Part shown: positions 8,507-21,580 of the stretch, one piece after another | Layout: every line of letters starts with the position of its first letter | Numbering within the stretch: position 1 is the first letter of the stretch | From: Methyloligella sp. | GTDB taxonomy: Bacteria; Pseudomonadota; Alphaproteobacteria; Rhizobiales; HXMU1428-3 | Assembly (NCBI GenBank): GCA_021604645.1 | Contig: BQJJ01000001.1 | Location: forward strand, 186,001 to 250,000 | Length of the DNA stretch: 64,000 nt | Reading direction: 5' to 3' | Translations under genes and position numbers: made by a program | Notes under the pieces: model-generated | Told to the model about the DNA's origin: nothing | The model's input: only the letters and a program-made list of their open reading frames with translations | The model's database searches: none

Positions 8507-9307
8507 ATGAGTCAGGTAGACAAATTTAGTGATGAAGAGCTTGTCGCTTATCTTGATGGAGAGGCCGAATTTGCTCCAATCGACGCCATTAAAACGGCCC
8601 TCATTACTGATGAGAATTTGGCAAACCGCTTGAATAATCTAAAATTTGATAAAGAAGCACTTACATACTCAATGGAAACCATTGCAGATAATGTAAAAGA
8701 ACGTAAAGCGCTGCCTGACTTCCTGAGTGAAACAGCTGGTGCATCACAAAAAGCTGCGATTACAAAACCAGAAAAGAGTAATACTCCAGGTTTCTTTGAA
8801 GGTTGGCAAAAAATAGCGGCAGTTGCTTTGCTCGCTGTTACAATTGGTTGGAGTGCAAAATCATTTTCAACCAAAAACAATCTGCAAAATTGGCACAATT
8901 ACGTAGCAGCCTATCAAGCGCTATACAGCAAGGAAACGCTTGCTACAATTATTCAAAATGAAGAAACTTCTTCAAAACAATTACAGCATGTAACGGGCGT
9001 TCTCGGCAAGAAAATAGAACTGGCACAACTTACCAATGTTAAAGGCCTGAATTATAAAAGAGCACAGATTTTAGGCTTTAAAGGTCAGCCTTTAATCCAA
9101 CTTGCTTTTTTGTCAGCCAAAGGCAAACCAGTGGCCCTTTGCATCATCAAATCAAAGAACAACAAAACATCAAAAGTTATCAATGACGTGCAGCAAGGCT
9201 TAAAAGCAGCCCATTGGAAAAAGGGTGAGTTTGAATATCTATTAATCGGCAGCAATGATGCAGAGCTGATAAAATCAGCCGCGACGCAATTTTCAGAAAT
9301 CCTGTGA
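8507..9307 (+). CDS. Membrane-spanning anti-sigma factor, partner of ECF sigma 2
   Basis: A 266-residue protein starting FSDEELVAYLDGEAEF, an anti-sigma N-terminal helix without a zinc motif. There is one membrane helix near residue 105 (WQKIAAVALLAVTIGWSA). The periplasmic part includes VAAYQALYSKETLATI and FEYLLIGSNDAELIKSAA. The layout and several short stretches parallel the anti-sigma at 4661, so the two pairs probably arose by duplication. The N-terminal region presumably binds sigma 2, while the periplasmic part senses an unknown signal. Confidence 0.85.
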   Translation: MSQVDKFSDEELVAYLDGEAEFAPIDAIKTALITDENLANRLNNLKFDKEALTYSMETIADNVKERKALPDFLSETAGASQKAAITKPEKSNTPGFFEGWQKIAAVALLAVTIGWSAKSFSTKNNLQNWHNYVAAYQALYSKETLATIIQNEETSSKQLQHVTGVLGKKIELAQLTNVKGLNYKRAQILGFKGQPLIQLAFLSAKGKPVALCIIKSKNNKTSKVINDVQQGLKAAHWKKGEFEYLLIGSNDAELIKSAATQFSEIL

Positions 9308-9379
9308 GTTTAAGACTTAACTCACAGTTTGAAAGTTATTTTTGGAAAGCTTAAAAAATTAGAAAAGGGCAGACTTACC

Positions 9380-10282
9380 TTAACGCCAGTCAAACTTATA
9401 AGTCAGCCCAACCAATCCGGTGAACTGATTTTCAGTTTCAATAACAGGGCTATCTTCTGCATCACCCAAGAGGCGTGAATACTTCACATTGGCGAATAGT
9501 TTCCAGCTCTGAGACAATTGCAAATCTGTGCCCAAAGAAACAAACACATCCTTAAAACCAGCGTCAGTATCAAAAGCCGCTAAATTAGCGCGAGAGTTCA
9601 GAGATTGCTGAGCCGTCACACCAAAATTTGTTTGGAAATATTCTTCATCAGCGTAAGTCGTGCCGACCTTGGCTTTGATTTTTAAACGCTCGTTTAGAGG
9701 GCGCTCAACACCAGCACTAAACTTAAGAAGATATCCATCTTCATCACCGGTTACTTGTTGATGATACGATGTGCTTAGCGTAAGTTTGCTTGAGTTAACA
9801 TCAAAGCTATAAGCAATAAAACCACCAACAATGAGCCCTTCATCAACATCACCAAGCCCAGCAAGCTTGTCGCCATCATCTTCCTCGCGGCCAAAAGTAT
9901 AACCAGCAAGCGGACCAGCAGATAGGCCGCCCTGGTTTAGAAGCTTAAAGCGCACATCGTCAGCACCGTTGATCTCAACATATTTCTTAAAGAAGGAAAA
10001 TTGGCTATTGCTTGAAAAATCAGGAATGATGACAGGAAAGCCATAAACATCATACTCGTCAGAGCCTTCATATTTCGGCTTAATCAGAGCGCCGCCACCA
10101 ACCCGAACGCCTGACCCAGCTTGTTCAGTAAGGTCAGAAGCTATAGCAGATGAAGTAAAACCAGCCCCAACAATCAGTGATGATGAAAGCAAAGCAGCAC
10201 CAAGAGCTCTAGAACTTTTAGAAACAAGAGCACTTTTAGAAACGAGGTTCAATTCAGAAAGACGCAAGATAGTATTTTTCAT
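9380..10282 (-). CDS. MipA/OmpV family outer-membrane protein
   Basis: A 300-residue protein with a long N-terminal region (serine/alanine-rich export signal ending near SSAIASDL) and the family opening VRVGGGALIKPKYEGSDEYD followed by GFPVIIPDF. Alternating hydrophobic beta strands run to the C-terminal GLVGLTYKFDWR, typical of outer-membrane barrels. MipA/OmpV proteins are porin-like or scaffold peptidoglycan enzymes; the role here is unknown. A GGAGC ribosome site precedes the ATG. It is convergent with the anti-sigma gene and might belong to that stress response, which is only positional inference. Confidence 0.88.
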   Translation of the reverse strand: MKNTILRLSELNLVSKSALVSKSSRALGAALLSSSLIVGAGFTSSAIASDLTEQAGSGVRVGGGALIKPKYEGSDEYDVYGFPVIIPDFSSNSQFSFFKKYVEINGADDVRFKLLNQGGLSAGPLAGYTFGREEDDGDKLAGLGDVDEGLIVGGFIAYSFDVNSSKLTLSTSYHQQVTGDEDGYLLKFSAGVERPLNERLKIKAKVGTTYADEEYFQTNFGVTAQQSLNSRANLAAFDTDAGFKDVFVSLGTDLQLSQSWKLFANVKYSRLLGDAEDSPVIETENQFTGLVGLTYKFDWR

Positions 10283-10469
10283 AAAAGCAAGCTCCGTAGC
10301 TTTAGATCAATCATATGAGTTGATAAAGACCAGTCAGAATATAACCAGAATAGATGTATATTCTTAACTATAGCTTTCTTTTATGAAGGTCACTTAAAAT
10401 ATACGTGATCCGAGACAATTAAATTTTAACTGTGTCTATCCGGTGGATAAACAACAAAATTGCGAGCTA

Positions 10470-11123
10470 TCACAAGATAGATTGCCCCGTCTTTGCCCAA
10501 TCCGCCATGAAGCCTTCAAGGCCCTTGTCTGTAAGAGGGTGCTTAGCCAGTTGTTTGATTACAGAGCCTGGCACGGTGGCGACATCTGCGCCGATGAGCG
10601 CGCAGCTTTTCACATGATTGATATTGCGAATAGACGCCGCCAAAATCTCGGTGTCAAAATCATAATTGTCATAAATCTCGCGGATTTCTTCAATCAGCTC
10701 CATGCCATCCTGGCCCATATCATCCAAGCGGCCGATAAAAGGAGAGATGTAACTAGCACCAGCTTTTGCCGCCAATAGAGCCTGATTTGCGTTAAAGCAA
10801 AGCGTCACATTCACTTTCGCGCCATCATCAGTCAGCACCTTACAAGCCTTGAGACCATCCATCGTCAAAGGCACTTTGATCGCCACATTAGGTGCAAGCC
10901 CGCGCAGCACCTCAGCTTCTTTAAGCATTGTCACACTATCAAGCGCAGTCACTTCGGCGCTCACTGGTCCTTCAACCACAGAGCAAATTTCTTTGATCAC
11001 ATCAAGAAAGTTTCTGCCAGATTTAGCAATGAGGGAAGGGTTGGTTGTCACCCCGTCAATAAGGCCCGTGTCAGCCAATTCGCCAATTTCTTCAATATCT
11101 GCACTGTCGACGAAAAATTTCAT
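10470..11123 (-). CDS. fsa: Transaldolase of the fructose-6-phosphate aldolase type
   Basis: The start is placed at [13 protein letters not shown] (11123), which has an AGG ribosome site; the track adds three residues before it. The Schiff-base lysine lies in NVAIKVPLT. Other family blocks are [42 protein letters not shown] and ILAASIRN. At 217 residues it matches the short FSA/TalC subfamily, which moves three-carbon units in the pentose phosphate pathway or cleaves fructose 6-phosphate. Sequence cannot separate transaldolase from aldolase activity. It diverges from priA, as in many Hyphomicrobiales. Confidence 0.93.
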   Translation of the reverse strand: MKFFVDSADIEEIGELADTGLIDGVTTNPSLIAKSGRNFLDVIKEICSVVEGPVSAEVTALDSVTMLKEAEVLRGLAPNVAIKVPLTMDGLKACKVLTDDGAKVNVTLCFNANQALLAAKAGASYISPFIGRLDDMGQDGMELIEEIREIYDNYDFDTEILAASIRNINHVKSCALIGADVATVPGSVIKQLAKHPLTDKGLEGFMADWAKTGQSIL

Positions 11124-11400
11124 AAAAGACCTCATTCTAAAAATGTGCTGTTTGCTTCATGTCGCAATTCACGAACAAAGCATCTGTATGCAAAGAGAGG
11201 AAAAATAGATGGGGAAAGCCATAAATTTTGTCCCACAATGCCCAAGTCGGATGCTTCACTCATTCATCACTATTCTCAATATCGTCAATTGGGCTGTACG
11301 TCTATTATCTTTTTGATGAAAAGGGGTGATTTATTGATCAGAGAGTTAATTTAAACCACCTCATTTATGAGATTGCCGCTAATCTAAGGAGTGCCGATAG

Positions 11401-13635
11401 GTGGGAGAAACCGTTCCCATATTATTGCCCGTTTTACTCAACCAGACATACGACTACTTGGTTAAAGGAGAAGCTGATTTATTAGCGGACCCAGCACTTG
11501 ATCAAGATTTGTCGTTAAGTCCGGGTGATTTTGTGCGCGTGCCGTTTGGGCGGCAAGAGCGCATCGGCATTGTCTGGCATAAAACCATCGAGCCAATAGA
11601 TGAAAATGGCGTCGTCATCTCAAAGCCGGTTGATCCCTCCAAGCTCAAAGCGGTAATTGATAAAATCGACGTGCCTCCCTTACCTATGGTCTCAATGAAA
11701 TTTGCTGAATGGGTTGCAAATTACACTCTCAGTCCATTAGGCATGGTGCTCCGCATGATGATGAGCGCCAAGCAAGCTTTTCAAACGCCCAAACCAAGAT
11801 TTGGTGTTTCTTTCACCGGCTCAAAACCAGCCAAAATGACACCGGCCAGAGAAAAGGTCTTGAGCGTTCTTACCAATGACTTTGTCTGGACGAAAACAAA
11901 TCTGGCGTCCGAGGCAGGCGTCTCAACTGCGGTAATTGATGGCTTGGTCAAAGCGGGCAGTTTGATGCAAGCAGAACTAGCTCCGGAGACTATGGCAAGA
12001 CCGCGGGCTAATTTCCAGCAACCAGAATTTAAAGAAGAGCAAATCGAAGCCGCTCACAGAATGCGTGGAATAGGTAATTCCCATGCGTTTCAAGTTGGGC
12101 TCCTGGATGGTGTCACCGGCTCAGGTAAAACAGAAGTCTACTTTGAAGCTCTAGCCGGCGCTTTAGAAGCAGGACGTCAGGTGCTGGTTTTGCTGCCAGA
12201 AATTTCCCTGACAAACCAATTTTTAGAACGCTTTAAAACGCGCTTTGGCTGCAAACCAGCCAGTTGGCACTCAGCCATCGGTGAAGGCGAGCGCGCCCGC
12301 ATCTGGCGCGGCGTAGCAAGCGGTGAGGTAAAGGCGGTTATTGGCGCGCGTTCAGCTTTGTTCCTCCCCTATCAAGACTTAGGCCTCGTTGTGGTCGATG
12401 AAGAACACGACGCCGGTTATAAGCAAGAAACCAATGTCATGTATCACGCTAGAGACATGGCCGTGGTGAGAGGTTCTATTGGGAAATGCGGTGTTGTCTT
12501 AGCGTCCGCCACACCATCTCTTGAAAGCTTGGTCAACGCAGAGCAAGGCCGCTATGCTCACATCAAACTGCGCACTCGCTTTTATGGGGCCGAGTTGCCT
12601 GAGATGACAGCAATAGACATGAAAAAAGACCCGCCAGATCGCGGCAAGTGGCTCAGCCCTCGTCTGGTCGCAGCGGTAAATGAAACCTTGGCCAAAGGCG
12701 AGCAAAGCCTGCTCTTCCTCAATAGGCGAGGTTATGCACCTTTAACGCTCTGTCGCTCATGTGGCTATAGACTTCAATGCCCGCAATGTACGAGTTGGTT
12801 GGTCGAGCATAAACATAAAGGCACTCTCTCATGCCACCATTGTGGCTTTAAGCTGCATAAACCAAAAGCATGCCCCAAATGCGAAACCGAAGACAGCATG
12901 ATCCCGTGCGGGCCAGGCGTTGAGCGCATTGCAGAAGAAGTGAGAGAAACATTTCCCGAAGCGCGTCAGGCAATATTGTCCTCAGACTTGGTGCCGAATA
13001 TAACAGCGCTGCGAGAGGTGTTAGAGACCATCCACTCCGGCGAGGCCAATATTATCATCGGCACTCAAATCGTAGCCAAAGGTCACAATTTCCCGCTTCT
13101 CGCCACCGTCGGCATTGTAGATGGTGATATCGGCCTGCAAGGCTCAGGTGACCCAAGAGCAGCAGAGCGCACGTTTCAATTGCTCCACCAAGTCTCTGGC
13201 CGCGCTGGGCGAATGGGCACAGAAGGCAGAGGCTTTGTCCAAACTTACATGCCAGACCACCCGGTGATGGCCGCCATCTTGTCAGGTGACAGAGACGAGT
13301 TCGCCATGCGCGAAACTCAAGCAAGAGAAATGCTCACCTATCCACCCTTTGGGCGGTTGGTTGCATTAATCGTAACCGGAAAAGAAAAACAAATAACAGA
13401 ACTCTATGCCAGAGAAGTCGCCAAACGGGCGCCCCGAAGTGACAAAGTCAAAGTCGTCGGCCCCGTAGAAGCACCGCTCGCCGTCATTAGAGGGAGATAC
13501 CGCTTCCGACTGCTCGCCAAGGCCCCGCGAGAAATCGACATCCAACAATACCTCCGCCACTGGCAAGCCGTCCTCCCAAAACCTCAGGGAGACTTAAGGC
13601 TTACCGTCGATATCGATCCTTATAATTTTTTGTGA
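11401..13635 (+). CDS. priA: Primosomal protein N' (replication restart helicase PriA)
   Basis: PriA recognises stalled forks and reloads the replicative helicase. The 744-residue protein has the DNA-binding 3'BD start (VPILLPVLLNQTYDYL), Walker A GVTGSGKTE, the DEEH box VVVDEEHD and a zinc-binding array (CRSCGY, CPQC, CHHCG, CPKC). Helicase motifs IIGTQIVAKGHNFP and QVSGRAGRMG follow. The start is GTG at 11401 with AAGGAG upstream. It ends directly against the stop codon of the convergent gene with no spacer. Confidence 0.97.
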   Translation: MGETVPILLPVLLNQTYDYLVKGEADLLADPALDQDLSLSPGDFVRVPFGRQERIGIVWHKTIEPIDENGVVISKPVDPSKLKAVIDKIDVPPLPMVSMKFAEWVANYTLSPLGMVLRMMMSAKQAFQTPKPRFGVSFTGSKPAKMTPAREKVLSVLTNDFVWTKTNLASEAGVSTAVIDGLVKAGSLMQAELAPETMARPRANFQQPEFKEEQIEAAHRMRGIGNSHAFQVGLLDGVTGSGKTEVYFEALAGALEAGRQVLVLLPEISLTNQFLERFKTRFGCKPASWHSAIGEGERARIWRGVASGEVKAVIGARSALFLPYQDLGLVVVDEEHDAGYKQETNVMYHARDMAVVRGSIGKCGVVLASATPSLESLVNAEQGRYAHIKLRTRFYGAELPEMTAIDMKKDPPDRGKWLSPRLVAAVNETLAKGEQSLLFLNRRGYAPLTLCRSCGYRLQCPQCTSWLVEHKHKGTLSCHHCGFKLHKPKACPKCETEDSMIPCGPGVERIAEEVRETFPEARQAILSSDLVPNITALREVLETIHSGEANIIIGTQIVAKGHNFPLLATVGIVDGDIGLQGSGDPRAAERTFQLLHQVSGRAGRMGTEGRGFVQTYMPDHPVMAAILSGDRDEFAMRETQAREMLTYPPFGRLVALIVTGKEKQITELYAREVAKRAPRSDKVKVVGPVEAPLAVIRGRYRFRLLAKAPREIDIQQYLRHWQAVLPKPQGDLRLTVDIDPYNFL

Positions 13636-14010
13636 TTACCCCAAATAAACCCCACAAAACCCAAGCACCCCAATCGGTACCAAAACGGTCCATTGTCCAA
13701 ATTGCAATGGATTGAGCCTATGCACCACAATCATCACCAAACTCCACAAACCATAAAGCAGCATCAAAGTAGAAACTGCTAAAATGAGATCAGTTGAAAG
13801 CGGTGAATAAAGATGCAGGGAAAAGACGGCAGCAATCAGCGCCAGCGATATGGTCACCAAATGCCAACAATAATAGTTAGTGAACTGGCAGGTTTTGCTA
13901 AGCTCATTCGAGCGAAGTAAAGGCCGTGCAACTTCTTTCCCACCCATAAAGAAATGTAAAACTAAGGCAAAGTGCGAAAGCACCGCCGCAATAACAAAAT
14001 AAATATTCAT
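13636..14010 (-). CDS. Small four-helix membrane protein, unknown
   Basis: A 124-residue hydrophobic protein with about four membrane helices: YFVIAAVLSHFALVLHFFMG, HLVTISLALIAAVFSLHL, LILAVSTLMLLYGLWSLVMI and WTVLVPIGVLGFCGVYLG. The ATG at 14010 is chosen over the track's upstream TTG because GTAGGG sits at good spacing. I do not recognise a named family. It is next to the lipase gene (6-bp gap), so the two are probably cotranscribed, and it is convergent with priA with zero spacing. Confidence 0.7.
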   Translation of the reverse strand: MNIYFVIAAVLSHFALVLHFFMGGKEVARPLLRSNELSKTCQFTNYYCWHLVTISLALIAAVFSLHLYSPLSTDLILAVSTLMLLYGLWSLVMIVVHRLNPLQFGQWTVLVPIGVLGFCGVYLG

Positions 14011-14016
14011 CAAACC

Positions 14017-15303
14017 CTACTTCCTATCATATGTCAGTGGGTTAGCATTGATGCAATTATTTTCCTTCGTTCTCAAACTTTGTAATGAGAGCTGATTTGG
14101 ATAAGCGCATAAATGTTGGTAAGCCGTCTCCAATACGTAATCTGTGTCAGCTTTACCAAGCCCTTTTGCTTTAGCGTCAGCTGCAATAGTCGTGAGGGAC
14201 GGGCAATTGGCATAAGGCCAGTTTGGAGGTGTAATTAGGTTTCCGGTGATCGGTTGGCGTTGTGAAATTGTGCCAGTGCGACCATAGGCAAAAGGGTAGT
14301 TAGGGTGAGTTTTTTTGAATGCTCGAATGGTATCCATATTGTTGGTTTCAGCCGCAGTTATTGCACCAAGCGTAATAAATCCAGGATTAACATTCACCGT
14401 ATCAAAAATGTTTGGCAGTTGTTTTAGTGTCGTGATGCTCCAGGCATGAGGCACCACATCATTTGTATTATTAATGACGTTCAAACTGTCACCAGTAAAC
14501 TGCCCATTAATATAAGCTGCAAAAACCTTATCTCCGGGTGTAGCACCAGCAAAGGCAAAGACTTTAAGTGTGACCCGGTTAAAAGGATCCCATGTGCTGC
14601 GATGGTTTTTCAACCATAAGGCCAATGTAGGCGCAAGAGCCCCGCCAAGACTATGACCGGTAACATATACCGTCGAAGCTTGGGGAATGCTCCCAACTTG
14701 GGCTAGAAAATTTACCAGAGTGCGGGGCGCGCGTAGCTGCTGTAAATTTCTTAAATAACTGACCCCTAAATTAGTGCCCTCATTGACAAAGCCACCGTGA
14801 AGGCCAAACGGCCAGGCTTGAGGCGTGATGTTGGCATCTTCCACACACCAATCATAACCAGAAGCCGGGTTGGTTCCAGCAACTGAAATAGCATAAGTGT
14901 TTTCATTATTCTTTTTTGCAACAAACATCGTGTTGGCAGGAACAGGTTGTTTCGCAGGCGGAAAAAGAGCACCGCAAATCCCTGAGCCAGATTTCTGCTT
15001 TAAAATAAGTTCAGGTCCCCAGACGACTTTCCAGTTATTATTCAAGGCAGAAGCGATAGGTAATAAGCATGCAACTCGTTTAGCTGTCGTTGCGGTCACT
15101 GGCCCAATAGTTCCTTCTAATCCGGAAGACATACCAGCTGTAATGGCAAGAGAGAGCATTTCCTGTGTGGTTTTGCAATCTTTGATACTTGTGGGACAAC
15201 CAGATTGCGCTAACACTGAAGAAGCTAAATTTAAAGAACTCGCTAAAAACACAATCAAACATAGAGAAGCTTTAACAAAAAACTCAAAAACCGCCTTAAA
15301 CAT
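14017..15303 (-). CDS. Exported lipase of the class 3 (fungal lipase-like) family
   Basis: A 428-residue protein with an export signal (ASLCLIVFLASSLNLASSVLA). The serine hydrolase elbow is VTGHSLGGALAPTLA, in the Lipase_3 context: FVAKKNNENTYAISVAGT upstream and VFAFAGATPGDKVF, then NNTNDVVPHAWS (likely acid residue) downstream. Several cysteines (CPTSIKDC, CAY) suggest disulphides in a secreted protein. The substrate is probably acylglycerol or phospholipid. GGAGCGAC precedes the ATG. Confidence 0.85.
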   Translation of the reverse strand: MFKAVFEFFVKASLCLIVFLASSLNLASSVLAQSGCPTSIKDCKTTQEMLSLAITAGMSSGLEGTIGPVTATTAKRVACLLPIASALNNNWKVVWGPELILKQKSGSGICGALFPPAKQPVPANTMFVAKKNNENTYAISVAGTNPASGYDWCVEDANITPQAWPFGLHGGFVNEGTNLGVSYLRNLQQLRAPRTLVNFLAQVGSIPQASTVYVTGHSLGGALAPTLALWLKNHRSTWDPFNRVTLKVFAFAGATPGDKVFAAYINGQFTGDSLNVINNTNDVVPHAWSITTLKQLPNIFDTVNVNPGFITLGAITAAETNNMDTIRAFKKTHPNYPFAYGRTGTISQRQPITGNLITPPNWPYANCPSLTTIAADAKAKGLGKADTDYVLETAYQHLCAYPNQLSLQSLRTKENNCINANPLTYDRK

Positions 15304-15501
15304 AGTGTCGCTCCAATTTAATAATATGGGTTAAGTCTATAGATTGGTTTGGGGTTAGTTGGTAGATTTAGGCATGTTAATTTAAATAAAACCGTAGTCA
15401 ATGAACTATTGGTTCGTGATCTGACTGCTTTGTTTTAAGTTAAAGATAATACTGTACTGTATTCGAAGCTTTGTTTGTTAAATTTATCCTGAGGGCTTTA
15501 A

Positions 15502-16215
15502 GTGGAAATACCTTACGCATTCATAATCGCAGTTCTCCTGCTTGGTCTCATCCCGGGTCCAAATGTTGGTGTCATTGTTGGCTTGAGCCTCACCAAGGGC
15601 TGGCGTACTGGATTGATGGCAGTCTCTGGAACATCCGCCGGGCTGGCCATTCAATTGCTTATTGTTAGCATTGTCACCTCCGCCCTGGCAGGTCAAATAG
15701 CTAATTTTCTTTTCATTCTGAGATGGGCCGGTGTTGCCTACTTACTTTTTCTGGCTATATCAGCACTAAAAGCTGCAATTAATGAAAGCTCAAAAGAGGC
15801 GAGTAATTCAGTAGGAAATAAAAATCAAAAAACCAAGTCGCTAGAAAATGGTGGAAAATCAATTGATGACTCAGATGAGCCGATAATTAATCCGCAATTT
15901 TCTACACAAGGGTTTTTAGAAGGAATTCTTGTCGCACTTATTAACCCCAAAACCTTCCTTTTTAAAGCAGCCTTTCTTCCGCAATTTATCCAAACTACAG
16001 ATGGTTTCAACAGCGGGGTAGGGCAAACTGTCCTTGAACAATTCATGATCCTGAGCTTGCTCTACCTGTTGATTTTGGCAGCAATAGACTGTTGTTGGGT
16101 GGTTTTTGCGAGTTTCATGAGAAAACTACTGAGAAAATATAAGGGGTATTTGGGGGTGTTTAGCGCGGCATGCCTCTTTGCGTCTGCGGCAATAATAGCG
16201 ACAATCCGCAGATAG
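15502..16215 (+). CDS. LysE/RhtB family amino-acid exporter
   Basis: A 237-residue inner-membrane protein. The family signature LGLIPGPNVGVIVGLSLTKGWRTGLMAVSGTSAG lies in the first 55 residues, and about six membrane helices are visible. A hydrophilic loop (~residues 95-130, SSKEASNSVGNKNQ) is longer than usual. VALINPKTFLFKAAFLPQFI is the second family block. The start is GTG at 15502 with GAGGG upstream. Such proteins export amino acids or related metabolites; the substrate is not predictable. Confidence 0.85.
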   Translation: MEIPYAFIIAVLLLGLIPGPNVGVIVGLSLTKGWRTGLMAVSGTSAGLAIQLLIVSIVTSALAGQIANFLFILRWAGVAYLLFLAISALKAAINESSKEASNSVGNKNQKTKSLENGGKSIDDSDEPIINPQFSTQGFLEGILVALINPKTFLFKAAFLPQFIQTTDGFNSGVGQTVLEQFMILSLLYLLILAAIDCCWVVFASFMRKLLRKYKGYLGVFSAACLFASAAIIATIRR

Positions 16216-16511
16216 AGCTTCGTATTTTTAAGGTGAACTTAAGGCGTAAAAACGTCGCATTTCCACTGCTCTAAAAGGTGGGAAAATCGCAGGTAAGCCT
16301 CAATATAGCTGTTAATTTGATAATTTATACGAATAATTCGCACCTGGAGAGTTGCGTTATCAAATTCCGTATGCTAGAGCAAGCCGAACTTTGGATATGA
16401 CTAGCCAAGCTGCTAGATCTAGATTTTCTCAAAGTTCAGAAAAGAATAATAACCGGCGACACGAAAGATACTCTTTTGTGTGAGCCCCTTTTGGCGAGGC
16501 GAAGCATTTCA

Positions 16512-17071
16512 GTGGCAGGTGAAACCTCTATTGTTGCAGGAATGGCAGGGCGCTATGCGACAGCGCTTTTTGAACTTGCACGCGAAAATAACCAGCTTGA
16601 TCAAGTCTCAGGTGATTTGAACAAGTTTAAGGCAATGCTTGAAGAAAGCACTGATCTACAAAGATTAGTTGAAAGCCCGGTTTTTAGCGCTGAAACGCAA
16701 GAACAAGCCATTGCAGCACTCCTAAAAAAGGCCGACTTTGGACCAATCACTGAAAAGTTTTTCAGTGTAGTAACTGGTAATCGTCGGCTTGATGCAATTA
16801 CAAATATCATAAGAGATTTTGGCAAACTTCTAAGCGATCATCGCGGTGAAGTAACAGCAGAAGCAACAAGTGCTTCTGAGCTCAACGAAGAGCAACAAAC
16901 CAAACTCAGAGCCGCATTGAAAGACATTGCCGGCCAAGATATCGAACTAATCACGAAAGTGGATCCAGCTATCCTTGGTGGACTGATTGTAAAAATCGGA
17001 TCGCGCCAAATTGATGATTCACTTAGAACCAAATTAAACAATATGAAAACGCGCATGAAAGAGGTCGGCTG

Positions 17072-17072
<1 letters not shown>
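16512..17072 (+). CDS. atpH: ATP synthase F1 subunit delta
   Basis: The delta subunit sits on top of the F1 head and links it to the peripheral stalk. The track starts at a TTG (16476), but alphaproteobacterial AtpH proteins begin close to the [20 protein letters not shown] block, so GTG at 16512 is preferred; the GAGG upstream is at long spacing. The conserved C-terminal end is [25 protein letters not shown]. It is the first gene of the F1 operon and its stop overlaps the atpA start (TGATG). Confidence 0.95.
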
Positions 17073-18616
<1,544 letters not shown>

Positions 18617-18678
18617 GATGTCCTAAAATTCATCAATGAGATGAAACCTAGGATACTTAAAAGGAGTGTGACGGCCCA

Positions 18679-19563
18679 ATGGCGAGCCTGAAGGACTTAC
18701 GAAACAGGATCTCAAGCGTTAAATCTACGCAAAAGATCACAAAGGCTATGCAGATGGTAGCTGCCGCTAAATTGCGCCGTGCGCAAGAAGCAGCAGAAGC
18801 CGCACGGCCTTATGCCGAGCGCATGGATGATGTGCTGAGCAATCTTGGAAAGACTTATAAGTCAGCCGAGAATGCCTCTCCTTATCTCATCGGTACAGGT
18901 AAAGATGATGTGCAGTTGCTCGTAGTAGCAACAGCAGAACGTGGTCTTTGCGGTGGTTTTAACTCAAACATTGCCAAGTTGGCGCGCCTAGAGGCACGCC
19001 GTCTTTTAAAAGAAGGCAAAGAGGTTAAAATCTTATGCGTCGGCTCAAAAGGTTATGATGCGTTAAAAAACGAGTTTGCAGATCAAATCATTGATCAAGT
19101 TTCACTTAAGGAAGTGAAGAAACTCGGATTTTCAGACGCTCATTCAATTGCAACAAGAGTTATCAGCATGTTTGATGCGGGTGACGTTGATGTAGTGAAA
19201 TTGTACTTCTCTGAGTTTGGCTCTGTTATTAGCCAAACCCCAACAGAGCTTCAGCTAATCCCTGCAAGTTTTGATGAAGATGAAGACGATGATGCAACAT
19301 CGGACAATGTTGCAAATGATTATGAACCAAGCGAAGAAGAAATTCTCGATGATCTTTTGCCGCGCAATATTGCAACGCAAATTTTCCGCGGGCTTCTAGA
19401 AAATGCTGCATCTGAGCAGGGAGCTCGTATGAGCGCCATGGACAATGCAACACGTAATGCTGGTGACATGATTGATCGGTTAACACAAGAATATAACCGC
19501 TCACGTCAAGCGCAGATTACTAAAGAGTTGATTGAAATTATTTCGGGCGCTGAAGCGCTTTAA
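18679..19563 (+). CDS. atpG: ATP synthase F1 subunit gamma
   Basis: The gamma subunit is the rotating central shaft. The N-terminal helix is [35 protein letters not shown] and the C-terminal helix contains [17 protein letters not shown]. An acidic loop ([12 protein letters not shown]) around residue 200, before [12 protein letters not shown], is of the kind seen in alphaproteobacterial homologues. A GGAG ribosome site precedes ATG 18679. It lies between atpA and atpD in the standard order. Confidence 0.97.
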   Translation: MASLKDLRNRISSVKSTQKITKAMQMVAAAKLRRAQEAAEAARPYAERMDDVLSNLGKTYKSAENASPYLIGTGKDDVQLLVVATAERGLCGGFNSNIAKLARLEARRLLKEGKEVKILCVGSKGYDALKNEFADQIIDQVSLKEVKKLGFSDAHSIATRVISMFDAGDVDVVKLYFSEFGSVISQTPTELQLIPASFDEDEDDDATSDNVANDYEPSEEEILDDLLPRNIATQIFRGLLENAASEQGARMSAMDNATRNAGDMIDRLTQEYNRSRQAQITKELIEIISGAEAL

Positions 19564-19658
19564 TATTTTTAGTTTAGAAGGCTTGGCTTTCTTAAATTAA
19601 AAATATGTAAATTAAAAATTTAGGTTTTGGTTTTCAAAAAAGATCAAAGCAAAGTTAA

Positions 19659-21101
<1,443 letters not shown>

Positions 21102-21124
21102 CTTTTAAAATGAGGTAAAGCCAT

Positions 21125-21514
21125 ATGGCTGATACATTTAAATTCGAGCTAGTATCTCCAGAGCGTCTCCTTGTTTCACAAGATGTGAAATCAGTGCGCG
21201 TCCCTGGTGATGAAGGGGATTACCTCGTTTTGCCTGATCACTCACCATTAATGTCGACCTTGCGTCCAGGCATTTTGGTTGTAGATAGTGAAGACGGTGA
21301 AAAGAGTTATTTCGTCAAAGGTGGCTTTGCTGACACCGGCTCAAACAGCCTAACTATTCTGGCTGAGCTAGCTGTGACATTAGATGATATGTCTTCTGAT
21401 GATAAAGCAGCTCAAATCGCTGAAGCAAAACAGGCAGCAGATGAAGCAACAGACGACCTGCTCATCCGTCATTGCAATGAGACAGTCGCTTGCCTTGAAG
21501 GCGCTGCTCACTAA
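21125..21514 (+). CDS. atpC: ATP synthase F1 subunit epsilon
   Basis: The 129-residue epsilon subunit couples the rotor to F1 and can inhibit ATP hydrolysis. The beta-sandwich domain is FELVSPERLLVSQDVKSVRVPGDEGDYLVLPDHSPLM and a short helical C-terminus (AAQIAEAKQAADEA) follows. It starts 23 bp after atpD with GAGGTAAAG upstream. It ends the operon; a strong terminator follows. Confidence 0.95.
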   Translation: MADTFKFELVSPERLLVSQDVKSVRVPGDEGDYLVLPDHSPLMSTLRPGILVVDSEDGEKSYFVKGGFADTGSNSLTILAELAVTLDDMSSDDKAAQIAEAKQAADEATDDLLIRHCNETVACLEGAAH

Positions 21515-21540
21515 GCTCCAAGCTAAGAAGCATTTAATAC

Positions 21541-21573
21541 AAAAAGCCCGCTCAGTGATGAGCGGGCTTTTTT
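21541..21573. terminator. Bidirectional intrinsic terminator after atpC
   Basis: AAAAAGCCCGCTCA/TGAGCGGGCTTTTTT gives a 9-bp GC-rich stem with T runs on both strands. It ends the atp operon on the plus strand and could also serve the small minus-strand gene beyond it. Confidence 0.9.
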
Positions 21574-21580
21574 ATTAACT

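Noticed and set aside
10443-10778. ORF antisense to the transaldolase
   Set aside because: The opposite frame is a complete, conserved enzyme.
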